From assembly GCA_905198745.1 (NCBI GenBank), contig CAJKDU010000029.1, positions 1 to 28,435 of the forward strand: a stretch of DNA of 28,435 bases. Direction: 5' to 3'. This DNA is from an uncultured Prevotella sp. Lineage in GTDB: Bacteria > Bacteroidota > Bacteroidia > Bacteroidales > Bacteroidaceae. The position numbers were made by a program, and so were the translations under genes. The notes under the pieces were generated by a model. The model saw nothing but the letters and a program-made list of their open reading frames with translations. It was not told the DNA's origin and did not search any database. The first letter of the stretch is position 1, and each line of letters begins with the position of its first letter. Positions 7,924 to 14,167 of the stretch are shown in pieces.

Positions 7924-9747
7924 ATGAGCGAATACAGAGCACTGACAGATGAAGAGATTGGCATCCTTGAAGAGAAAGGGTGCACAGCCGACGATTGGAC
8001 TTCCGTCATGGTGGCGGAAGAATTTAGCCCTGCACACCTGAGCCGAGTGGAATTCCACGGTGATGTGCGCTTGGGATGCTTCGACCAAACCCTGGAAATA
8101 GGTACGGGGTTCCGCAAACATGCGGGCATGAGGAATGTGGTGCTCAACAACGTGACCATTGGCGACAACTGCCTTATTGAGAATGTGGGCAACTACATCA
8201 GCAACTACGACATCTACGACCACTGCCACATAGCAGATGTGGGCACCATCGAGACCACCGAGGGCGCTACCTTCGGGCAAGGACTCGCCGTCTCCGTGCT
8301 CAATGAAGCAGGCAAGGGCAACATTGTCATCTTTGAACAACTCAATGCTCAGATTGCCGACCTTATGGTGCGTGAACAGGCCAACAACGAGGTGGCAGAC
8401 GTGCTTCGCTCCATGGCGCGCGACGTGGTTGAGCGCACCATGCCCGACCGAGGATTCATCGGCAGCAACGTGAGGATTGTCAGCACCCGCGAGGTGAGCA
8501 ACACCATTGTGGACGATGACTGCGAGGTGGTGGGAGCCAGCCGGCTGAGCAATTGCACTATTTCCGGACAGGGCGATGCGGCTTCCTATATAGGCCACGA
8601 CGTGATTTGTGAGAACACCGTGGTCACAGCAGGTTCGTCTGTAGTCGACGGTGCACGTGTGAATAACTGCTTTGTAGGTGAATCTTCCATTATCACCAGT
8701 GGCTTCTCAGCCGAAAGCAGTGTGTTCTTTGCCAACAGCTATATGGCCAATGGTGAGGCGTGTGCCGCTTTCTGTGGCCCGTTCACCGTGAGCCACCACA
8801 AGAGTTCTCTTCTCATAGGTTGTCAATATGCATTCTATAATGCCGGCTCAGCCACCAATTTCAGCAACCATGCCTACAAACTTGGTCCGGTTCACTACGG
8901 CTATTTGCTGCGAGGGGCCAAGACGGGTAGTGGTTCCCATGTGCTTCTGCCTGCCACGGTGGGCGCTTTTTCGGTAGTACTGGGCAAGGTGACCAATCAT
9001 CCGGACACACGAAATCTGCCTTTCTCCTATATCATTGGCAATGAAAGCAAACACCAGTTGGTGCCAGCCCGTAACCTCACTACCGTGGGGCTTTACCGCG
9101 ACGTGAACAAATGGCCCAAACGAGACGTGCGGACGCAGGGGGCACGTCGCAGTGTGGTGGATTATGAATGGCTCAATCCGGTCACGGCCAATGCCATTCT
9201 GCAAGGTCGCAACCTGTTACAGGATTTGGTCGACACGCAGGGACAGCAGAAGGAATATACGTGGCGCGGATTCGTCATCAAGCAGTCTGCATTGAAGCGC
9301 GGCTTCTCACTTTATACTATGGCGCTCAACATGTATATGGACGAACTGCTTACTCGGCATGAAGAGACCCTTGCTTCTGCCGTCGCCTGTATGGATGTAC
9401 ATGATGGCGATTCCTGCATAGATTTGGCGGGGATGGTGGTTTCCGAGCATGACTACGAGCATTTGCTTTCGGCCTTGACATCGGGAGAAATATCCACCAT
9501 GGCAGATTTGAGACGGCGTATTCTGTCATGCAACCTGCCGGAAAGGAAAAAGAAAACAGAGGTGGGGTTCTTGTTCTACTTGCTGAACCAAATGGGCAAG
9601 TCGCTGAATCCTACCGAAATACATGAAGCTGGCGTGCGGGCACGTCAGCAGTGGCTTGATGCTGTAGCCGCCGATGCCGACCATGAGTTTGCGCTCGGCG
9701 ACGTGTCGGAAGACTTGGTGGAGCGTTTCAAGCAGTCACTCCAATAG
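7924..9747 (+). CDS. DUF4954 family protein, predicted left-handed beta-helix
   Basis: This 607-residue cytoplasmic protein belongs to a Bacteroidota family of unknown function (DUF4954). Residues of about 40-355 consist of hexapeptide-like repeats rich in V/I-G-x-N/D-x turns (for example NVTIGDNCLIENVG near 76-89 and VVTAGSSVVDGARVNNCFVGESS near 233-255, interrupted by loops). This is the pattern of left-handed parallel beta-helix acyl- or sugar-nucleotide transferases. Residues 415-607 form a separate, mostly helical C-terminal domain. There is no signal peptide or membrane segment. Similarity of the fold suggests a transferase on nucleotide-linked or acylated substrates, but no catalytic residue can be assigned. 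It is translationally close to hflX (12-nt gap). Its last 12 nt overlap the 3' end of the convergent acetyltransferase gene. Confidence 0.88.
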   Translation: MSEYRALTDEEIGILEEKGCTADDWTSVMVAEEFSPAHLSRVEFHGDVRLGCFDQTLEIGTGFRKHAGMRNVVLNNVTIGDNCLIENVGNYISNYDIYDHCHIADVGTIETTEGATFGQGLAVSVLNEAGKGNIVIFEQLNAQIADLMVREQANNEVADVLRSMARDVVERTMPDRGFIGSNVRIVSTREVSNTIVDDDCEVVGASRLSNCTISGQGDAASYIGHDVICENTVVTAGSSVVDGARVNNCFVGESSIITSGFSAESSVFFANSYMANGEACAAFCGPFTVSHHKSSLLIGCQYAFYNAGSATNFSNHAYKLGPVHYGYLLRGAKTGSGSHVLLPATVGAFSVVLGKVTNHPDTRNLPFSYIIGNESKHQLVPARNLTTVGLYRDVNKWPKRDVRTQGARRSVVDYEWLNPVTANAILQGRNLLQDLVDTQGQQKEYTWRGFVIKQSALKRGFSLYTMALNMYMDELLTRHEETLASAVACMDVHDGDSCIDLAGMVVSEHDYEHLLSALTSGEISTMADLRRRILSCNLPERKKKTEVGFLFYLLNQMGKSLNPTEIHEAGVRARQQWLDAVAADADHEFALGDVSEDLVERFKQSLQ

Positions 9748-10221
9748 CAGTTCCATATCCGTAACGTCGAGCCAACGGCCGAACTTCTGTCCCACCTCTT
9801 TGAAGTGGGACACTTTTTTGAATCCCATTTTGCCGTGGAAACTCAGGCTTGTCGTATTTTCTTCCGTGATGCAAGCTATGAGTGCGCGGCAGTCTGTCTT
9901 CCTGCAAGTCTCGATGAGATGCTCCATCATGGCTGTTCCTGCATGGTGATGGAGAGCGCCTGGCTTCAGATAGATGGTCACTTCCCACGTGTGTGCATAA
10001 GCGGCACGCTCTTTCCAGGGGTGTACATAGCAGTAGCCCATGATTTCACCTTCTTCTTCATATACGAAATAGGGCCAATGGGCAGAGATGGTTTCTATCC
10101 TTTTTGCCATGTCTTCCACGCTCAGTGCTGCCGTTTCGAAGGTGACGGTAGTGTTGAGGACGTAGTGGTTGTATATGTCCGTGATGCACTTGGCATCATC
10201 CAGTCTGACGGGTCTAATCAT
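9736..10221 (-). CDS. GNAT-family N-acetyltransferase, phosphinothricin-acetyltransferase-like
   Basis: The 161-residue single-domain protein starts with MIRPVRLDDA and aligns by eye with PAT-type GNAT enzymes, which acetylate the amino group of phosphinothricin, methionine sulfone or related amino acids using acetyl-CoA. Visible features are the ITDIYNHYVLNTTVTFE helix region (13-29), the strand AYAHTWEVTIYLKP (74-87), and the CoA loop followed by helix at about 90-106. The last strand contains GFKKVSHFKEVGQKFGRWLD. The CoA loop reads LHHHAGTAMM, where most relatives have an R/Q-x-x-G-x-G/A pattern, so the loop is degenerate although a Gly and an Ala are kept. The true substrate is unknown. 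The gene is convergent with the DUF4954 gene (12-nt overlap of stops) and lies 92 nt downstream of the TldD-like gene on the same strand. Confidence 0.88.
   Translation of the reverse strand: MIRPVRLDDAKCITDIYNHYVLNTTVTFETAALSVEDMAKRIETISAHWPYFVYEEEGEIMGYCYVHPWKERAAYAHTWEVTIYLKPGALHHHAGTAMMEHLIETCRKTDCRALIACITEENTTSLSFHGKMGFKKVSHFKEVGQKFGRWLDVTDMELLLE
9789..9819 (+). terminator. Terminator for the hflX-DUF4954 unit, inside the convergent acetyltransferase gene
   Basis: GTCCCAC (9789-9795) and GTGGGAC (9805-9811) form a 7-bp stem with a 9-nt loop, followed by AC and six T residues (9814-9819) on the plus strand. It starts about 40 nt after the DUF4954 stop. It is wholly within the acetyltransferase coding region on the other strand. 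Confidence 0.75.
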
Positions 10222-10251
10222 AGTCGTGTTTGTGTGTTGTTGTAAAGTAAA

Positions 10252-10305
10252 TGACGGGTAGGCAGAGAATCCAATCTTGTGGCTGTTTCTCTTGTCTACC
10301 CGTCA
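10252..10305 (-). terminator. Long hairpin between the TldD-like and acetyltransferase genes
   Basis: TGACGGGTAG (10252-10261) and CTACCCGTCA (10296-10305) are exact complements, and the stem can extend inward through a GCAGAGAA/TTCTCTTG region with bulges. It lies 8 nt past the TldD-like stop. In the minus direction only a TTTACTTT stretch follows rather than a clean T run, so termination may be partial. Confidence 0.6.
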
Positions 10306-10313
10306 CGGTTCTG

Positions 10314-13300
10314 TTATCTGTCCAAAGGATTGCGGATGGAATCGTCCTTGTCCTTCTTAGGCTTCTTGAAGTAGTTCTCTATGCTTTCCACAATGATGGC
10401 ACGCGGTGCAATGACGGTGGTGCCGATGGAGTTGATGAGCGAGTTGAACACATTCTCTTCCGAGGCGCTTGCTACAATGTGCATGTAGTCCGACTTGCGT
10501 GGAGTGGGAATGTTGGAGGCCAGTACCATTTCTTCAGCGCCGGTCTTCACGTCCACTCGATAGAGACATGGCGACATGCCGGCAGGCTGGCGGACGATGT
10601 AGGCCGTTTGCAGTCCCTGCGCCTTAGCCTCCTTTCTCAGCAGGTCCTTCATCTTGGCGAGTGGTTTGCTGCCGTCGAGGGTCATGCGGACGATGCCGGG
10701 CATGGTGAGGCTGGCTGCCTGCTGGGTGATGTCGGCCATAAATCGGTCGTTGCCGGTGGTCTGGGTGGCGTTGAGGGCAGGGTAGCGGCCGCAGAGCAGT
10801 GTCTTCAACACACCGCCTTGGATGATGGGAAACTGCTTGGCCACGGCGATGCCGTTGGCGTCATATTCATAGTTGCCCAGCAGTTGGGTGCCTTTATACG
10901 AAGGTATGCCCGCAAGCTGTGTGACGTTGATCTTCTTGTCCACGATGCGCTTGCCCTGGAGCATGCTGCTGATGCTGCTGTTTTCCTTGACCGAGCGGCT
11001 TGCCATGAAGTAGTTGAACAGGTTGCTCTGTATGGATGCCGCCACGGCGTTGTCCTCATACATTACGGGGCCTACATAGTAGTCGTTCACAGGCTTGGCA
11101 TGGCTTTGTTCCATCATCCTTTCGGCAAACTGTGTCACCTCGTGGTCGAGCTGGACCTCGTCGAGTTCGCTTGCCGAGCAGACAATGCGTGTGAAGCGGT
11201 CGTTGAGCACGGTGCCCTCGTCGCTGCGTATGCTGGCGGTTATGTAGATGTCGGCAAACCCGTTGTTGGTGCGACGCTTCACGTTCTCTGAGGTGAGACG
11301 GTAGATGGTGTTGTTCTTGCAGAACACCTGGACGTTTGAATTGTATATCTTCGGGTAGCGGTTGAAGATGGCGGAGATGCGGCGTGCCATGGCTGCGAGC
11401 TTGTCTGCGGGGATGGAGTCTTGGCTGAGCTTGTCTATGTGTTCAGAAGCAGGGAAGAAGAGCATGTCTTTCAGGTTCTGTTCCTCTTCAGGCACCGGAT
11501 TGTTCATCAGGTAGTTCTGCTTGTAGGCACTGGCGTTGAGGCTGTACTTGTACATGTCGTCGGATGCCTTCCAGAGTTCTCGCCGGATGTTGTTGTAGTC
11601 CACGTCGTTGGCGCATACGATGCCTGTGGCCTGGCCTGCCTGCATGTCGCTGATGTGGATGGAGTCGCCCACCGACACATTGACGCTGCCCACTGTGGTG
11701 GTGGGGAAGGCACGTTCCGACACGAGGCCGCCCAAGGTGGCCGACACATAGAGCTGACAGGAACGGCCGATGGTGTAGTTGGCGAAGATGGGATGTGGAT
11801 AGCCCTTGTAGGCAAGCTGCTGCTTAGTGCGTTTCATTTCGTCTTCCATGGCACTGAAGATGACCGTTTGCTCGTCGGCTCCCTTCATGTCTTTCACTTC
11901 GGGTGCCGGAAGGATATGGGTCTGTTGCTCTTCCTTGGCACGGCGCTGGGTTTCAATCTTCGACACGAAGATGGTTGGTGAACTGGCCGACACAGGCACC
12001 CAACCGGACTCTGCTCCGCAAACACCTGTAAAGGTGCTTGGCGTGTCGCCGGCTGCAGTGATGTTGGAGAACATGGAGAGCGGGGTGCCGATGAGGTCAA
12101 CGCCACGCACCAGTTCGTCGGGCCGTCCGTCCACATAGATGCGGTACACCTCGATAGGAGTGACGTTGAACGAGTTGAGGCTGCCGCCTTCGCCTGTGTA
12201 GGTGAAGCCGCTGGTCACGGTCTTGAAGTAGTAGCCGAATGGCTTGTCCTGCTTTTTGGCTTCGGCAATGAGCATTTGGCGCAACTGCTTGTCGGTGTAG
12301 GGCTTTTCGGTCTCCACGATAAGGTTCGACTGGCGTGACACTGGGTCGTTGCCACCCACGGCACGGCCATGCCCGTTGCTTTCGGGGAATCCGTCGAGCG
12401 GCACGCGGCTCATCAGGAAATGGGTGAGTATGCCATGTTCAATGTTGTTCACGCGGCGTCCCTTCACGCCTTCCTCATCATAGACATAGTATCCGTTGAG
12501 GGCATTGTTGTGATAGAATTTCAGTGTGGGGTCGCAGTACACGTTGAATGTCTCGGGCAGCAGTTTCTTGCCTACCATTTTCTTGAAAGTCTGTCCGCCC
12601 GATTTAAGGCGATGTCCCTCCAGTCTGTGTCCGAATATTTCATGGAAGAACACACCGCTTGCCGGACCGGAAAGGATGGCCGGACCGGTATAGGGGTCGG
12701 CTATGGGGGCCTGGCGCAACGCCTTGAGACGCTTCACCATGTCCTGTGCCGTGGCTATCATCACGCTCACGTCGGGCAGTTCTTCGGGTGAGAAAGCGAG
12801 GAAATCCTCGTTCAATGGGCACGACATGCCGTCGGGAGCCAGCACGGAGGCAGAAATCATCACACGGCACATCTTGCGGTTCTGCACCACCCGTGTGCCG
12901 TCGGAGTTGACCACGTAGGTGCGGATCACGTCGAAAGAGAGGTCGGCCTTGCCTGTTTCAATGTCGGCATATTGCTTGAACACGCTGCTCACCTTGTTGA
13001 GCTTTTCCTTCCATCCGCTCACGTCGAGGCGCATCTGGTCCTCGTTAAGCGGTGCTTCATAGTAGCTTTCCACAGGTGCTTTCGAGAAACAGGGGGCCTT
13101 GTCTTCGTTGTCTTGTCCGGTGAGAACTTTCGACCGTGCCTGTTGCAGATTGTCTTGAGCCACCTTGTAGCGGCGCATCACTTCGCGCCAGATGGCTTGT
13201 CGCATGGCAGGCAACACGTTGCCTTCGAGCGGAATGGTCACACCCTGTCCGTTGCGGGCGTTTTGTCCGGTGGCTCCGCTGCCTTGGTTATTGAACTTGA

Positions 13301-13583
13301 AGTTGTCGAACGCCATGTCGCCCAGTCTTATCTGTGGTGTGACCATACGCTGGTGGTCTGTGATGACTGTGGCTGCGCCCAGGTCGCTCTGCACCACGGT
13401 GTTGCGCGTATCGGTGAGGCGAAGTGCCATGAAGTAGGGCTTATTGGTCTGCTTGGCGAGTTCGGCCATGTTGTAGTCGAGTTCGCTGCGGAGTGTTTGG
13501 AGCAGTGAATCTGTCTCTATGGTCTGGGCTTGCAATGGTACGGCAAGCCCTGCCATTATCGACGTCATTGTTATGACTTTCAT
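10314..13583 (-). CDS. Predicted exported TldD-TldE (PmbA)-like fusion metallopeptidase
   Basis: TldD and TldE/PmbA form a heteromeric protease in which TldD binds zinc through HExxxH plus a distant Cys and TldE lacks these ligands; they degrade unfolded peptides and mature some RiPPs. This 1089-residue protein appears to carry both in one chain. Residues 1-20 form a probable signal peptide ending LQAQ. The first half (about 25-560) holds HEIFGH at 314-319 and the Cys of VCGAESG at 522. The second half (about 570-1075) repeats the layout: MEDEMKRTKQQL near 579-590 echoes LRSELDYNMAEL near 31-42, and DYYVGP near 834 echoes DPYTGP near 296. Where HEIFGH should recur there is only QSNLFNYF (852-859), and no matching Cys. 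The tail after residue 1072 is lysine- and aspartate-rich. It has its own promoter and lies downstream of the M16 gene. The family is secure; fusion and export are read from sequence, substrate unknown. Confidence 0.9.
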   Translation of the reverse strand: MKVITMTSIMAGLAVPLQAQTIETDSLLQTLRSELDYNMAELAKQTNKPYFMALRLTDTRNTVVQSDLGAATVITDHQRMVTPQIRLGDMAFDNFKFNNQGSGATGQNARNGQGVTIPLEGNVLPAMRQAIWREVMRRYKVAQDNLQQARSKVLTGQDNEDKAPCFSKAPVESYYEAPLNEDQMRLDVSGWKEKLNKVSSVFKQYADIETGKADLSFDVIRTYVVNSDGTRVVQNRKMCRVMISASVLAPDGMSCPLNEDFLAFSPEELPDVSVMIATAQDMVKRLKALRQAPIADPYTGPAILSGPASGVFFHEIFGHRLEGHRLKSGGQTFKKMVGKKLLPETFNVYCDPTLKFYHNNALNGYYVYDEEGVKGRRVNNIEHGILTHFLMSRVPLDGFPESNGHGRAVGGNDPVSRQSNLIVETEKPYTDKQLRQMLIAEAKKQDKPFGYYFKTVTSGFTYTGEGGSLNSFNVTPIEVYRIYVDGRPDELVRGVDLIGTPLSMFSNITAAGDTPSTFTGVCGAESGWVPVSASSPTIFVSKIETQRRAKEEQQTHILPAPEVKDMKGADEQTVIFSAMEDEMKRTKQQLAYKGYPHPIFANYTIGRSCQLYVSATLGGLVSERAFPTTTVGSVNVSVGDSIHISDMQAGQATGIVCANDVDYNNIRRELWKASDDMYKYSLNASAYKQNYLMNNPVPEEEQNLKDMLFFPASEHIDKLSQDSIPADKLAAMARRISAIFNRYPKIYNSNVQVFCKNNTIYRLTSENVKRRTNNGFADIYITASIRSDEGTVLNDRFTRIVCSASELDEVQLDHEVTQFAERMMEQSHAKPVNDYYVGPVMYEDNAVAASIQSNLFNYFMASRSVKENSSISSMLQGKRIVDKKINVTQLAGIPSYKGTQLLGNYEYDANGIAVAKQFPIIQGGVLKTLLCGRYPALNATQTTGNDRFMADITQQAASLTMPGIVRMTLDGSKPLAKMKDLLRKEAKAQGLQTAYIVRQPAGMSPCLYRVDVKTGAEEMVLASNIPTPRKSDYMHIVASASEENVFNSLINSIGTTVIAPRAIIVESIENYFKKPKKDKDDSIRNPLDR

Positions 13584-13627
13584 AAGTTGTAAGGTGATTT
13601 TGTTTATCTGTTCTTTATTATTTGTGG

Positions 13628-13659
13628 CAAAAGTACGCTATACTTGTTTATTAACCAAA
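13628..13659 (-). promoter_or_regulatory. Promoter of the TldD-TldE-like gene
   Basis: On the minus strand TTTG (13659-13656) is followed after 20 nt by TACTTTTG (13635-13628), matching the Bacteroidota consensus with one extra spacer base. The start codon lies 44 nt downstream of the box at 13583, so the gene has its own promoter. Confidence 0.75.
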
Positions 13660-13742
13660 TAAACTAACATATTTTATAGGTTATGGCTGACACTTTAACA
13701 GGCAAGGTCCTTTCCCTGTATGCCATATTAATAGTCCTTTCT

Positions 13743-13764
13743 CGTGCGCGCACGCGCACGTATA
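13743..13764. repeat. Alternating purine-pyrimidine (CG/CA) tract
   Basis: Twenty-two consecutive bases alternate pyrimidine and purine. The tract begins CGTGCGCGCACGCGCACG and runs into TATA. Its first 12 bases are a perfect palindrome. Such tracts can adopt left-handed DNA under negative supercoiling and are also prone to slippage. No gene product is implied. Confidence 0.7.
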
Positions 13765-13779
13765 AATTTTCAAAAACAT

Positions 13780-13896
13780 CTATCACCTATCACTTTTTTC
13801 GAATTTCTTACGCTTTTCCATTGAGTGCGTGCTGTTTAGCTGCAGAGGTAGATGGGTGATAGATGGTGCTGAATCTATCACTATATATCACCCATC
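13780..13896. repeat. Cluster of CTATCAC direct and inverted repeats with two nested hairpins
   Basis: CTATCAC occurs in tandem at 13780-13786 and 13787-13793, again at 13875-13881, and inverted as GTGATAG at 13856-13862. GATGGGTGATA (13851-13861) pairs exactly with TATCACCCATC (13886-13896). The overlapping GTGATAGAT (13856-13864) pairs exactly with ATCTATCAC (13873-13881) around an 8-nt loop. The two hairpins share bases and are mutually exclusive. Confidence 0.75.
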
Positions 13897-13998
13897 AGTG
13901 TGTTTACGCGGGTTGGACGTATGGCCCAACTTTCGCTTCTCGGTTTGGGCACTCGATGCTCACGGCCTGGGCAATGATTGCTCAAGGCGTGGAATCAT

Positions 13999-14042
13999 GC
14001 GTTAGTCTGCCGTTAGCCGTGCATTAGTCTGCCGTTGGCCGT
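13999..14042. repeat. Tandem duplication of a 22-nt unit
   Basis: The 22-nt units at 13999-14020 and 14021-14042 abut directly and differ at only two positions (G/A at the third base and A/G at the eighteenth). Each contains TTAGTCTGCCGTT. A weaker third copy may follow at about 14044-14060. No coding role is apparent. Confidence 0.8.
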
Positions 14043-14101
14043 GTGCAAGTCAGCGGTTAGAGTAGGTTCATTGGGCAATTTAGAATTGTGGACGTGCCCT
14101 G

Positions 14102-14144
14102 TCAAGAAGAAGAGGGAGAGCCGCATGGTAGCGGTTCTCCCTCT
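14102..14144 (-). terminator. Terminator of the M16 peptidase gene
   Basis: AGAGGGAGAGCCGC (14111-14124) pairs with GCGGTTCTCCCTCT (14131-14144) around a 6-nt loop, with one mismatch that is a wobble pair in one orientation. On the minus strand the hairpin is followed by CTTCTTCTT. It begins 23 nt beyond the M16 stop codon, so the M16 transcript likely ends before the TldD-like gene. Confidence 0.8.
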
Positions 14145-14167
14145 TTCTGAATCGTGTAGTATAAGGC

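Larger units (their letters stand above)
13660..14110. other. Repeat-rich noncoding gap between the M16 and TldD-like genes
   Basis: About 450 nt hold no convincing gene. From left to right there are a short open frame on the minus strand (13681-13779, listed only as a finding), an alternating purine-pyrimidine tract (13743-13764), a cluster of CTATCAC/GTGATAG elements (13780-13896) and a 22-nt tandem duplication (13999-14042). Base composition shifts from A+T-rich near the TldD promoter to mixed near 14000. Confidence 0.6.

Noticed and set aside
7150..8598. Open frame of 482 codons on the minus strand spanning hflX and the DUF4954 gene
   Set aside because: It lies antisense to two well-supported genes and shows a low-complexity, His/Val-rich translation typical of shadow frames.
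10251..11291. Plus-strand open frame of 346 codons opposite the TldD-like gene
   Set aside because: It is antisense to the conserved C-terminal half of the TldD-like protein and has no family signature.
13780..13896. CRISPR-like array
   Set aside because: The repeated units are only 7-11 nt, irregularly spaced and partly inverted, with no spacers of constant length and no cas genes.
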